DNA of 64,000 nt from Mycobacterium sp. UM_WGJ (GTDB taxonomy: Bacteria; Actinomycetota; Actinomycetes; Mycobacteriales; Mycobacteriaceae): NCBI RefSeq assembly GCF_000455125.1, contig NZ_AUWR01000014.1, forward strand, positions 1 to 64,000, given 5' to 3'. The notes beneath the pieces are model-generated. The model was given only the letters and a program-made list of their open reading frames with translations, had not been told where the DNA came from and searched no databases. Shown piece by piece: positions 44,019-53,957 of the stretch. Both the position numbers and the translations under genes were made by a program. Each line of letters starts with the position of its first letter. Within the stretch, counting starts at the first letter, position 1.

Positions 44019-46921
44019 CGTTCCAGCTCACCGACTATCAAGCCAAGTATTACGCGCACGAGTTGCAGCGCAGCTACGCGAACGACCACGTCGGCAAGCT
44101 GGCCGGCCTGCTATTCGATGCGCAGGTGGAGCCCAAGCCGCACCAGATCGATGCCGCGCTGTTCGCGTTGCAGACACCGTTCCTGCCAGGCGTCATCTTG
44201 GCTGATGAGGTGGGCCTCGGGAAGACGATCGAGGCGGGCATCGTCATCTCGCAGTATTGGGCGGAGCGTCGTCGCAGCATCCTTGTGGTCGCTCCGTCGA
44301 GCTTGCGGCAGCAGTGGCAGCAGGAGCTGTACGAGAAGTTCTTGATCCCGTCTGCCATCCTCGATCCGAAGTCGAAGGACTCCCTTCTTGCTCAGGCCGG
44401 CTCACGCTCGTCGCAGGTGTTGATCTGCTCCTACGAGTTCGCACTCCGACATGAGGTCTCCCTGCTCAAGGCGTGGGATCTGGTGGTCGCGGACGAGGCG
44501 CACCGGCTGCGGAACTACTGGACGGGCAAGACCAAGGCCGCTGAAGCGGTGGCGCATGTCCTGCAGGGTGCCCACAAAACCGTGCTGCTCACGGCGACAC
44601 CGCTGCAGAACAAGCTTGAGGAACTGTACGGGTTGGTCTCGATCTTCGACCCCGCCTACTTCTACTCGCTCGATGCCTTTCGGGAGCGGTATATCAAGAA
44701 CCGCGACCTCGGTGGCGATGACGACCTGGTCGAACGTGTCGCGACGGTATCGAAGCGCACGCTGCGGCGCGACGCGGACAAGTACATCCACTTCACCAAG
44801 CGGCTGCCGCTGACAGTCGAGTTCACCCCGTCCGCCGACGAAGTACGTCTGTATGACCTGGTGAACGACTACTTGCAGCGCGACGAGCTGTTCGCCTTCG
44901 CGGGGTCACAGCGTCACCTCTCCGCCCTGATCATCCGTAAGCGCCTCGGATCGTCGACCTATGCCGTCGCCAGCACCCTGGAAAACATCGCCAAGCGTCT
45001 GGCAGACGAGGTCGCCGCCGGGCAGCGACGCGACGGCCGTGGCGGTCTGGTCACCGCTGACTTCGCAGTCGATGACGAGATCACCAGCGAGGAACTGGAG
45101 GATGCCGAGGAGATCGAGACAGCTGGGCCTGGCCGTGGCGCACCGTCAACATCTGCGCCGCTGGACGAGACTCTCCTGCAGGCCATGAGGGCCGAGGTTG
45201 CCGAGCTGCACGAGTACGCGGCCTTGGCGCGGTCGATCACGGTGAACCAGAAGGCCGTCAAGCTCATCGAGGCGCTCGACCTCGGATTCGAGCGGCTTCG
45301 CGAGCTGGGCGCTCCTGAGAAGGCCATCATCTTCACGGATTCGACCAAAACGCAGGACTACATCGCGCGTTCCCTTCGAGGGGCTGGTCGCGGTGACGGG
45401 CTGGTGCTATTCAATGGCTCGAACAACTTGGCCGAGCAGACGGCGATCTACCAGGGCTGGCTCAAGGCTAACCAGGACGGTGACCTGATCACCGGCATAG
45501 CTGCCGTGGATCGACGCAAGGCGCTTGTGGACTACTTCCGCAACGAGGGGACGATCATGATCGCCACCGAGGCAGCGGCCGAAGGTATTAACCTGCAATT
45601 CTGTTCGATGCTCGTCAACTACGACCTGCCATGGAACCCGCAGCGTGTCGAGCAGCGCATTGGTCGCGTACACCGCTTCGGGCAGAAGCACAACGTCGTC
45701 GTCGTGAATTTCTCAAACAAGGGCAACATCGCCGAGCAGCGCATCTTAGAGTTGCTGACGAACAAGTTCCAGCTGTTCTCCAGCGTGTTTGGCGCCAGCG
45801 ACGAAGTGCTCGGCGCGATCGAGGATGGCCTGGACTTCGAGAAGACGATCAGCGACATTCTCACCCGTTGCAAGTCTGCCGGCGAGCTGGATGCCGCGTT
45901 CAAAGATCTTGAGACCCAGTACGCCAGCGAGATCTCACGCGAGATGGCCAGCGCCAAGGCCAAGGTCTTCGACAATCTCGACCCACACGTACAGGATCGC
46001 CTGAAGGCGTATGACGCACAGTCCGGCGAGGTGCTGAACAAGTTCGAGCGCCTTCTGCTCGCGGTGACACGTCACGAGCTGAATCGGTTCGCCACCTTCG
46101 ACGGAGATGGGCGCACCTTCGTACTGAACGAGTCCCCGGTGGCAGGAGCGCCGACCGGACGCTACTTCTTCAAGTCGCAGCCGCTCGACAACGCCCACCA
46201 GTACCGCTATGCGAGCCCGCTTGCCCAGCACGTGGTCAATAGCTCAAAGACTCACGAGACCCCGGCACGGGAGCTGACGTTCTCACTTGGGCAGTCAGAC
46301 CGTGTCAGCAGCACGATCCGAGCGCTTGAGGGCACCAGCGGCGAGCTGACCGTCAGCCTTACGACCTTTCGTATGAAGGCACGCGACGAGGATGTCTCCG
46401 AGTCCTACGTGCTCGCCGGCGCACTGAGCGACGATGGGCGCTGGCTCGACGAGGAGTACGTCGCGGACCTCCTCGGCCTGACTTGCATCGCGGTCGGTGA
46501 GCAGCCCGTGGTGATCGACGAGAGCCGCTTCGCGCCGCATCTGAGCGCACGCCGGGCCGAACTGGAGAAGGAAGTCCAGGGCCGCAACGCCCGCTACTAC
46601 GACCAGCAGGAAGAGCTGCTTTACCGCAACCAGCAAGACCGCAAGGCCGAGCACGAGGGCGCAATCCGTGACTACCGGGCTAAGGAGAAGGAAGCCCGCC
46701 GGCTGGCACGTCAGGCCGACGATCCGATGGAGCAGCTGCGGCTCAAGAAGGAAGCTCGCAAGTGGGAGCAGCGCGCCGAGGAAGCCGACGAGGACTTCCG
46801 CGACGCGCGTAAGAAGCTCCGCACCGAGGCAGACAAGTACCTCGAACTCATCGAGCAGTCGCTCCAGGGAACCCAGGACACGGAGCACCTGTTCACGATC
46901 CGTTGGCGGATAGCCAAATAG
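44015..46921 (+). CDS. SNF2/RapA-like DEAD/DEAH helicase, first gene of the defence cargo
   Basis: The 968-aa SWI2/SNF2 translocase has Walker A DEVGLGKT (K70), motif Ia LVVAPSSLRQQW, DEAH (D160-H163, VVADEAHRLRNYW), motif III LLTATPLQN, and the C-terminal helicase motifs ATEAAAEGINLQ and QRIGRVHRFGQ. The last 130 residues are a charged coiled coil (EAEKKKE-type repeats around 840-960). It precedes mod and res, so it probably works with the type III-like system, perhaps as a DNA translocase or remodeller of the restriction complex. DISARM DrmD is a similar helicase, but DrmA/B/C are missing here. Confidence 0.85.
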   Translation: MTFQLTDYQAKYYAHELQRSYANDHVGKLAGLLFDAQVEPKPHQIDAALFALQTPFLPGVILADEVGLGKTIEAGIVISQYWAERRRSILVVAPSSLRQQWQQELYEKFLIPSAILDPKSKDSLLAQAGSRSSQVLICSYEFALRHEVSLLKAWDLVVADEAHRLRNYWTGKTKAAEAVAHVLQGAHKTVLLTATPLQNKLEELYGLVSIFDPAYFYSLDAFRERYIKNRDLGGDDDLVERVATVSKRTLRRDADKYIHFTKRLPLTVEFTPSADEVRLYDLVNDYLQRDELFAFAGSQRHLSALIIRKRLGSSTYAVASTLENIAKRLADEVAAGQRRDGRGGLVTADFAVDDEITSEELEDAEEIETAGPGRGAPSTSAPLDETLLQAMRAEVAELHEYAALARSITVNQKAVKLIEALDLGFERLRELGAPEKAIIFTDSTKTQDYIARSLRGAGRGDGLVLFNGSNNLAEQTAIYQGWLKANQDGDLITGIAAVDRRKALVDYFRNEGTIMIATEAAAEGINLQFCSMLVNYDLPWNPQRVEQRIGRVHRFGQKHNVVVVNFSNKGNIAEQRILELLTNKFQLFSSVFGASDEVLGAIEDGLDFEKTISDILTRCKSAGELDAAFKDLETQYASEISREMASAKAKVFDNLDPHVQDRLKAYDAQSGEVLNKFERLLLAVTRHELNRFATFDGDGRTFVLNESPVAGAPTGRYFFKSQPLDNAHQYRYASPLAQHVVNSSKTHETPARELTFSLGQSDRVSSTIRALEGTSGELTVSLTTFRMKARDEDVSESYVLAGALSDDGRWLDEEYVADLLGLTCIAVGEQPVVIDESRFAPHLSARRAELEKEVQGRNARYYDQQEELLYRNQQDRKAEHEGAIRDYRAKEKEARRLARQADDPMEQLRLKKEARKWEQRAEEADEDFRDARKKLRTEADKYLELIEQSLQGTQDTEHLFTIRWRIAK

Positions 46922-46979
46922 ACCAGAGGCATTCGCGCACCCGAGCAAATTGCTGCAAACATGAAAGAGAATTGCCTGA

Positions 46980-48884
46980 ATGACTGACGAGATCTACGAA
47001 ACACTGTCCGCCACTCCAAACTTTCAGACCGAGCTGGCAGCGCAGCTTGCCGATCTGATTCCCGAGGCCATCGCCGACGGCAAGGTGGATGTCGAGAAAC
47101 TCAAGGAACTGCTCAACGGTGACGCGGCCGACAGCAGCGAGCGCTTCGGCCTGTTCTGGCCGGGCAAGAAGCGTGCGCTCCGTGCCGCGCAAGAGCCGAC
47201 GACGGCGACGCTGAAGCCCGACCTCGACAACTCAAAAGACTGGGATACCACCAAGAACGTCTTCATTGAAGGCGACAACCTTGAGGTGCTCAAGATCCTG
47301 CAGAAGCACTACCACGCCAAGATCAAGCTGATCTACATCGATCCTCCGTACAACACCGGCAAGGACTTCGTCTACCCGGACAACTACAAGGAGGGGCTCG
47401 ATACCTACCTCGAGTGGACGCGCCAGGTCAACGAGGAGGGCAAGAAGGTCACCTCCAACGCTGAGACGGATGGTCGCTACCACTCCAATTGGCTCAACAT
47501 GATGTATCCGCGCCTCAAGCTCGCTCGGAACCTGCTCACGGATGACGGAACTATCTTCGTCAGCATCAGCGACCATGAGGTCGACAACCTCCGGAAGCTC
47601 CTGAACGAGGTGTTCGGCGAGTCCAACTACATCGGTCAGATTGCGGTGTCGAAAGGCACAACCACTGGACAAGACGCCAACGACATAGGTAGCAGCATCG
47701 ACTTCCTGCTCGTGTACGCCAGAAGCAAGGTGAACTACATCCCGAATGGCCTTCCGCTCGACGAAGCCGACATGGCGCGCTTCAACATGGAAGATAGTCG
47801 CGGCCGGTACAGCGTCTTGCAGTTCCGCAAGACTGGCACGAACGACCGCCGCGAGGATCGTCCGAACCTGTACTACCCACTTACTGCTCCGGACGGCTCA
47901 GAAATCCTTCCGATAGGCCCGGGCGGATACGAGAGCTGTTGGCGCACTGCACGCGAGCAGTTCGAGAAGTGGGACGCGGAGGACATGGTCGTCTGGAAAC
48001 AGGACCCCGAGGGGCTGTACAAGCCCTACATCAAGTACTACCTCGAAGGGCGCACCAAGCAAGTTTCCAACTATTGGGACGACATAGAGGGCAACAAGAA
48101 GGCCAGTATTACAGTCAAAGAGCTGCTTGGTAAAAACGTCTTCACAAATCCGAAGCCGGTTGGGCTCATCAAGAAGATCCTGCACATCGCAACTGATCGC
48201 GACTCGCTGGTTCTCGATTTCTTTTCCGGTTCAGCCACCACTGCACACGCTGTGATGCAACTCAATGCCGAGGACGGCGGCACTCGCCAACACATCCAAG
48301 TCCAGCTTCCTGAGCCCACACCCGATGACTCAGCAGCTCGTAAAGCGGGCTACGAGACGATCGCGGCCGTCGGGCGTGCGCGTATAAACCTCGCAGGCAA
48401 CAACATCGCATCCAGCGCCGCAGGCCAGCTTGAGAACGGGTCCGCGCCGCTGGATATCGGCTACCGCTCCTACGGGCTCGCCGACACCAACTTCTCCAAG
48501 TGGCGACTGTCGAGCGATGTCGAGGAGGGCGCCCTCCAACAGCACCTGCTGAGCCTTCGCGACAGTGCGACTGACGAGGCGACGGCCGATGAGTTGGTAA
48601 CCGAGATCCTGCTCAAGCAGGGCTACTCTTTGACCGAGGCTGTCTCGCCGGCTGAGGTGGGAGGACTCGACGTCCGACTCGTTCGTGACCGCGACGGAGA
48701 CATCGCCGTGCTCGCCTACTTAGACGAACACACCAAGCCAACTCTCAATCAGCTCCGCATCCTAGTTGATGAGGCTCCTACGCGGATCATCATCCTCGAA
48801 GACGCCTTCCAGGGCGACGACGAACTCAAGACCAACCTTGCCCAGCTCGCAAAGAGCAAGGGCATTGAACTCTGGACGGCGTAA
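46980..48884 (+). CDS. Type III-like DNA methyltransferase (Mod, beta class)
   Basis: The 634-aa site-specific adenine N6- or cytosine N4-methyltransferase has D121-P-P-Y124 in LIYIDPPYNTGKDF. The AdoMet site comes later, in LVLDFFSGSATTAHAVMQ (about residue 413), the DPPY-before-FxG order of the beta class. The segment VFIEGDNLEVLKILQKHY is typical of Mod subunits, and the intervening region is the target-recognition domain. It would protect host DNA at a short unmethylated-strand site in type III fashion. It overlaps res by 1 bp (TAATG). Confidence 0.92.
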   Translation: MTDEIYETLSATPNFQTELAAQLADLIPEAIADGKVDVEKLKELLNGDAADSSERFGLFWPGKKRALRAAQEPTTATLKPDLDNSKDWDTTKNVFIEGDNLEVLKILQKHYHAKIKLIYIDPPYNTGKDFVYPDNYKEGLDTYLEWTRQVNEEGKKVTSNAETDGRYHSNWLNMMYPRLKLARNLLTDDGTIFVSISDHEVDNLRKLLNEVFGESNYIGQIAVSKGTTTGQDANDIGSSIDFLLVYARSKVNYIPNGLPLDEADMARFNMEDSRGRYSVLQFRKTGTNDRREDRPNLYYPLTAPDGSEILPIGPGGYESCWRTAREQFEKWDAEDMVVWKQDPEGLYKPYIKYYLEGRTKQVSNYWDDIEGNKKASITVKELLGKNVFTNPKPVGLIKKILHIATDRDSLVLDFFSGSATTAHAVMQLNAEDGGTRQHIQVQLPEPTPDDSAARKAGYETIAAVGRARINLAGNNIASSAAGQLENGSAPLDIGYRSYGLADTNFSKWRLSSDVEEGALQQHLLSLRDSATDEATADELVTEILLKQGYSLTEAVSPAEVGGLDVRLVRDRDGDIAVLAYLDEHTKPTLNQLRILVDEAPTRIIILEDAFQGDDELKTNLAQLAKSKGIELWTA

Positions 48885-51865
48885 TGAGCGGATCGGGATT
48901 TCAGTTCGACGCCAGCCAGCCATATCAGATGGCTGCGATCGCATCCGTGATCGACCTGTTCGACGGGCAACCGAAAGATGCGGAGAAGCTCGTCACGGCG
49001 CTGCGTAGTGCAACAGTGCTGCCAGACTCGGAGGAGGGGGCGCTTGATATCGACCTCACGCAGGAGGTCGGTGCCGTTGGCAACAGCCTCGTGCTCGACC
49101 GCGACCTGATCCTCGCGAATCTTCAGCGGGTGCAGGATCGGAGTGGCCTTGAGGTCGCACCGAAGCTCTACGACGATGCGCTCGACTTCGACATCGAGAT
49201 GGAGACGGGCACCGGCAAGACCTATGTCTACCTGCGCACTATCTTCGATCTGGCGGTCAGGTACAACTTCACCAAGTTCGTCATTCTCGTGCCCAGTGTT
49301 GCAATCCGGGAGGGCGTCAGCACGAGCATCCGGCTCATGCGAGAGCACTTCGAGAACCTCTACAAGCCGCAGGGCATCACGTTCGATGCCTCGATCTACA
49401 GCGGCAAGAGCGCCGAGGAAGTGCAGTCGTTCGCAACGTCGACGAACGTGCAGATCTTGATCATGACGATCGACTCGATCCGTGGCAACGCGAATACCCG
49501 CATCATCCATCAGACCCGTGACAAGTTGAACGGCCTGCGGCCCATTGACTACCTGAAGGCGACTCATCCGGTCGTCATCATGGACGAGCCGCAGAACATG
49601 GAGTCGCAGCTCTCACAGTCGGCAGTTGGCGAACTCGACCCCCTCTTCACGCTGCGCTACAGCGCGACCCACAAGAAGCAACGCAATGTCGTCTACCGGC
49701 TTGACCCAGTCGATGCCCACGATCTCGGGCTGGTGAAGCAGATCGTCGTTGCCGAAGTGCAGCAGCAGGGCGCGGACGCAGCGCCGTACATCAAGCTCGT
49801 CCAGGTGCGGCGTGAACCGTCCTGGTCGGCCCGGCTGGAACTCTCCTGCCGCAAGGCCGACGGTTCGCTCGAACGGCGCGTGGTGAGCGTGAAGCAGCAT
49901 CAGGAACTCTCAGACCCGCGCATCACCGACAACCCGATCTACGAGGGTTGGCGCATCAACGAAATGAGCATCGAACCCGCCTACGTCGACCTCACCACAC
50001 ACGGCTTCCTGGACGAAGGAGAGAGTATTGGCGCATCCGCCGGCGCAATCTACAAGGAGATGATCCGCGAGACCATCCGCGAACATCTGCGCAAGGAGTC
50101 GATGCTGCGCGCGAAGAAGATCAAGGTGCTCAGCCTCTTCTTCGTCGACAAGGTCGCCAGTTACCTAGGCGATGGCACCAACAACGATGACGCGAACGGC
50201 GACTTCGTGACCTGGTTCGACGAGGTCTTCATTGAGGAGCGTGCCAAGTCCGCGCGCTACCAAGCGTTGCTCCCGCAGACGCCGATCGAGCTTCGCCGGG
50301 CCTACTTCTCCCAGATCAAGCGCGGCAAGACGACCACCTTCCAGGACTCCTCCGGCACGACCAAAGCCGATGACGACGCCTACGAACTGATCATGCAGGA
50401 CAAGGAGCGACTGCTCGACGAGAACGAGCCGGTACGGTTCATCTTCAGCCACTCCGCCCTGCGCGAGGGCTGGGACAACCCCAACGTCTTCCAGATATGC
50501 ACTCTGCGCGAGATGGGCGCCGAGACCGAACGCCGCCAGACTCTCGGGCGCGGCCTGCGTCTGCCCGTTGCGAAGACCGAGGACGGCTATGCCCGGGTGG
50601 CCGACCGTGGAGTCGCGACACTGACGGTGGTGGCGAACGAGTCGTACACGAAGTTCGCGGATGCCCTGCAGAAGGAGTACAAGGAGGCCGGCGTCGAGAT
50701 CGGCCGGGTGCGCAAAGCCGAGTTCTCGAAGATCCCGCTACAGGACGAGAACGGCGCCCCCACCGACGACCAGTTCGGGTACCAGCGTTCCCTTCTCGTA
50801 TGGGAACACCTCAAGGACAAGGGCTTCATCGACAAGGAAGGCACCGTCACCTCGAAGTTCCAGCCGAACCAGCTCGGTTTCAGCCTCGACCTGCCGACCG
50901 ACTTCGCCTGGGCGGAGGGCGCCATCATCGAGCTGGTCGAGCGCGCGCACATCGGCAAGTACGTCAAGCCGGTCAGCAAGCGCAAGCCGCGCAGACCCAA
51001 CAAGCAGCTCTACTCAACGCCAGAATTCGAAGAGTTCTGGGAGACGATCAGCCGTAAAACGACCTACCGCGTCACGGTTGTTCGTGACGACCTGATTAAG
51101 AATGCGGTCAAGGCTGTTCGCGAGGCTCCGAAAATCGACCCACTACGCATCCAGATCACTCGCGCCGGAGTGCGGCTACTTCGAGGTGGAGCCAAAGGCG
51201 AAGAACTCGGCACCCGCTCGGCAGATCTTAAGGGCAGTTACGACCTACCGGACATCATCACGGAGCTGCAGGAGACGACGTCCCTGACCCGCAAGACCAT
51301 CGTCGACATCCTGATCGGCAGCGGCCGGTTGGGCGAGTTCATCGGCAACCCGAACGACTTCATCGCGATGGTCAAGCGTGCGCTCCAGGCCGAGTTGGCA
51401 AAGATCGTGGTCGAGGGGATCCAGTACGAGAAGATCGCGGGGTCGGTCTACGAGCTTCGTGAGCTACAGAAGGATGGCGAGGAGGAGAAGGAACACTTCC
51501 TCGACCAGATGTACAAGGTGCAGCACACCCAAAAGACGGACTTCGATTACGTCGTCTTCGATTCCGAGGTTGAGCGTCAGTTCGCCGAGCTACTCGACTC
51601 ACGCGAGGACATCAAGCTGTTCATGAAACTCCCTTCAAAGTTTAAGATCGACACTCCGGTCGGCCCGTACAACCCCGATTGGGCGATCATCAAGCACGAA
51701 GAAGGCGAAGACCGGATCTACATGATCCGTGAAACCAAGAGCACCCTCGATGATTCAAAGCTTCGTCCCTCCGAGTCGGCCAAGATCAAGGCCGCCAAGC
51801 AACACTTCGAGGCCATCGGCGTCGAGGACTATGCGCGTGCAGTACCGGGAGCGTGGAAACTGTGA
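48884..51865 (+). CDS. Type III-like restriction endonuclease subunit (Res)
   Basis: The 993-aa SF2 ATPase-nuclease shows Walker A METGTGKTYVY (K112), the DExx box VIMDEPQNME (D234), motif VI TLGRGLRLPV, and a C-terminal PD-ExK nuclease (D932 in YNPDWAII; E950-T-K952 in MIRETKST). That architecture is standard for Res. With Mod it should cleave foreign DNA lacking the methyl mark. Its start overlaps the mod stop. Its stop lies within the start region of the OLD-type gene, keeping the cargo as one coupled operon. Confidence 0.93.
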   Translation: MSGSGFQFDASQPYQMAAIASVIDLFDGQPKDAEKLVTALRSATVLPDSEEGALDIDLTQEVGAVGNSLVLDRDLILANLQRVQDRSGLEVAPKLYDDALDFDIEMETGTGKTYVYLRTIFDLAVRYNFTKFVILVPSVAIREGVSTSIRLMREHFENLYKPQGITFDASIYSGKSAEEVQSFATSTNVQILIMTIDSIRGNANTRIIHQTRDKLNGLRPIDYLKATHPVVIMDEPQNMESQLSQSAVGELDPLFTLRYSATHKKQRNVVYRLDPVDAHDLGLVKQIVVAEVQQQGADAAPYIKLVQVRREPSWSARLELSCRKADGSLERRVVSVKQHQELSDPRITDNPIYEGWRINEMSIEPAYVDLTTHGFLDEGESIGASAGAIYKEMIRETIREHLRKESMLRAKKIKVLSLFFVDKVASYLGDGTNNDDANGDFVTWFDEVFIEERAKSARYQALLPQTPIELRRAYFSQIKRGKTTTFQDSSGTTKADDDAYELIMQDKERLLDENEPVRFIFSHSALREGWDNPNVFQICTLREMGAETERRQTLGRGLRLPVAKTEDGYARVADRGVATLTVVANESYTKFADALQKEYKEAGVEIGRVRKAEFSKIPLQDENGAPTDDQFGYQRSLLVWEHLKDKGFIDKEGTVTSKFQPNQLGFSLDLPTDFAWAEGAIIELVERAHIGKYVKPVSKRKPRRPNKQLYSTPEFEEFWETISRKTTYRVTVVRDDLIKNAVKAVREAPKIDPLRIQITRAGVRLLRGGAKGEELGTRSADLKGSYDLPDIITELQETTSLTRKTIVDILIGSGRLGEFIGNPNDFIAMVKRALQAELAKIVVEGIQYEKIAGSVYELRELQKDGEEEKEHFLDQMYKVQHTQKTDFDYVVFDSEVERQFAELLDSREDIKLFMKLPSKFKIDTPVGPYNPDWAIIKHEEGEDRIYMIRETKSTLDDSKLRPSESAKIKAAKQHFEAIGVEDYARAVPGAWKL

Positions 51866-53838
51866 GGCTCATTTCCGCTCACGTTCGAGGCTATGGGCGT
51901 ATCGCTGACTCCAAGATCAATCTGGACGCGAAGGTCATCGCGATCGTCGGGCCGAACGAAGCTGGAAAAACCACCCTGCTAAAGGCTCTCGCACACGTCG
52001 ATGCTGGGACAGCCATCCCGACTCTCCAACGTTCTCGTGCCGTCGAAGTAGCGGACAACACCTACGTAACAACGTTCGATTACGTCATCGAGGAGAAGGA
52101 CCACGCTGAGCTTGTTGACCTCGGCTTACAGGAACTGCCCACCCGCGCTCGTATCGCGCGATCTGCTTCCGGGGACAAGCTCACGATCGAACTGACCCCC
52201 AAGCCACTCAAGTCGGTCCAGCCGCTCCATGCCCCGCTCGAAAAGCTGCAGGCGGCATCGAAGAACGACAATTTGAGCACCTGGATCGATCCGAATACGT
52301 CATATGGAGATGCCGACTCGGACGATCCGCGTGACTACGGCAAGGAGCTTCTATCCGTCATTGAGGCGCTCGATGCCGCGATCGGAGAACCTGGTAGCCC
52401 CCTCTCCAGCGAAGCGGTAGAGACCGTCCGCTCCTTGCTTAGGGTGACGCTGGACGCAGATGTCGATGCGGAACAGCTTTGCGCGGCGTACAGCGCCGTA
52501 ATTGCTTGGTCGGAGCTGGATGCCCCCGGCTCGGCCGCCCGCACTCGAATATGGAACCGCACACCAGATTTCATCTTGTTCGACGAAGCTGATCGATCGA
52601 TTCAGTCTGCATACACGTTTGATGACGCCCTTGTCAGCAGCCCGCCAGTTGCGCTGGCGAATCTGGCGGGTACAGCATCGCTCGACCTCACAGAGCTCCT
52701 TCATCTCGTTCGCACTGGAGACATCGCGCGCCGACGAACGGCAATAGTTCAGGCAAACAGACGGATGGATGCGATTTTCGGTGACGCATGGAAACAATCG
52801 AGACTCGCAGTTCATTTCGAGCTTGACGGCGAGCAGTTGCGGATCGAGCTCATGGAAGATGGGGATAACGTCACCGTCTTCGATGAGCGCAGTGCGGGCC
52901 TGCGCATGTTCGTGGCACTGATCGCATTCCTGAAGGTGCATGGTTCCGACCGCTCACCCATCCTGCTCATTGACGAGGCAGAGAACCATCTTCATATTGA
53001 TGCCCAGGCAGACCTGGTGAATATGTTCGTCACACAGCAACATGCGGTCAAAGTCATTTACACCACGCACAGTCCCGCCTGCCTCCCACCGGATCTCGGC
53101 ACGGGTATTCGCGTGGTCGTGCCCCGTCAAGACAACTTGCAGGTAAGCGACGTGAAGAACAGCTTCTGGCAAGGTGCGGCCGGCTATTCACCTCTAATGC
53201 TCGCGATGGGTGCAGCGGCTGCAGCGTTCACCCCAGCCCGGTACGTGGTTCTGGCAGAAGGAGCGACTGAAATGATCCTCTTGCCGACATTGATGCGCGC
53301 GGCAACCGACCAAACGGATCTGCCCTACCAAGTGGCGCCCGGTCTGTCCGAAGTCCCGAATGACTTCCTACCGAAGCTTGACCTCGAAGCAGCCCGGGTG
53401 GCCTACCTAGTCGACGGTGACGATGGCGGAGCCAGGCTAAAGGCAAATCTCACGGATGCCGGTGTCCCCGACCACCTGATAGCGGACCTGGGCACCGCTG
53501 GCATCGAGAACCTCCTAACAGAGGACTCGTATAGGGCAGCCATCTCAGCGTTGCTGCCTGAATGCAATCCGGAAGTCTCCGCGAGCGAATTGCCGGAAGT
53601 TCCTCCGGTAGATGCTGGGGAAGGTAACTCGGTTGCGCGGTGGATGTCCAACTGGCTCAAGGGCAAGGGGTTAAAGCCACCGTCCAAAGTGGCGGTCGCC
53701 AACTGGCTCGTCGAAAACAACCGGGCTACGGCAAACGCCGAGGGAACAGAAGTGCTCAAGTTCGTCCATGCGAATCTACTCGCGGCGCTTGGAATTATCG
53801 ATAGGGCAACGTCGGAACCGGAATCGGAACACCAATAG
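51862..53838 (+). CDS. OLD-type AAA ATPase-TOPRIM nuclease
   Basis: The 658-aa protein has an ABC-type ATPase with Walker A GPNEAGKTT (K36) and Walker B LLIDEAENHLH (D371-E372) with a following His-switch-like TTHSP. A TOPRIM nuclease follows: E466 in VVLAEGATEMILLP and D518-G-D520-D521 in YLVDGDDGG. It belongs to the overcoming-lysogenization-defect group, which includes Gabija GajA. No UvrD-like GajB is near, so it is either a class 1-type OLD acting alone or a part of this cargo. GTG 51862 overlaps the res stop; GTG 51853 is also possible. Confidence 0.85.
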   Translation: MRLISAHVRGYGRIADSKINLDAKVIAIVGPNEAGKTTLLKALAHVDAGTAIPTLQRSRAVEVADNTYVTTFDYVIEEKDHAELVDLGLQELPTRARIARSASGDKLTIELTPKPLKSVQPLHAPLEKLQAASKNDNLSTWIDPNTSYGDADSDDPRDYGKELLSVIEALDAAIGEPGSPLSSEAVETVRSLLRVTLDADVDAEQLCAAYSAVIAWSELDAPGSAARTRIWNRTPDFILFDEADRSIQSAYTFDDALVSSPPVALANLAGTASLDLTELLHLVRTGDIARRRTAIVQANRRMDAIFGDAWKQSRLAVHFELDGEQLRIELMEDGDNVTVFDERSAGLRMFVALIAFLKVHGSDRSPILLIDEAENHLHIDAQADLVNMFVTQQHAVKVIYTTHSPACLPPDLGTGIRVVVPRQDNLQVSDVKNSFWQGAAGYSPLMLAMGAAAAAFTPARYVVLAEGATEMILLPTLMRAATDQTDLPYQVAPGLSEVPNDFLPKLDLEAARVAYLVDGDDGGARLKANLTDAGVPDHLIADLGTAGIENLLTEDSYRAAISALLPECNPEVSASELPEVPPVDAGEGNSVARWMSNWLKGKGLKPPSKVAVANWLVENNRATANAEGTEVLKFVHANLLAALGIIDRATSEPESEHQ

Positions 53839-53840
53839 CC

Positions 53841-53957
53841 ATGACCAGCGAGTCAACCAGAGCCTTCGAGCTGGCAGACCAGGGCGGACACTTCTACCGT
53901 GCCGACTTCCAAGTCCGCACACTCCGCTTGGCGGACTACATTTTGGGACGGAAATGA
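53841..53957 (+). CDS. Candidate 38-aa ORF between the OLD and TIR genes
   Basis: An ATG at 53841, 2 bp after the OLD stop, opens 38 codons (MTSESTRAFELADQGGHFYR then ADFQVRTLRLADYILGRK). It stops in TGA at 53955-53957, which overlaps the TIR start (ATGA). It could be a genuine small protein, the truncated N-terminus of a lost gene, or a ribosome-delivery leader. The amino-acid make-up looks protein-like, with no low-complexity bias. No homologue is recognised. Confidence 0.45.
   Translation: MTSESTRAFELADQGGHFYRADFQVRTLRLADYILGRK

Noticed and set aside
44015-51865. DISARM or BREX system
   Set aside because: DISARM needs DrmA, a DUF1998 DrmB and a PLD DrmC; BREX needs PglZ and BrxC-like genes. 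None is present; Mod and Res fit type III-like restriction.
51862-53838. Gabija system (GajAB)
   Set aside because: The OLD-type protein resembles GajA, but no UvrD-like helicase GajB follows; the next gene is a TIR protein.
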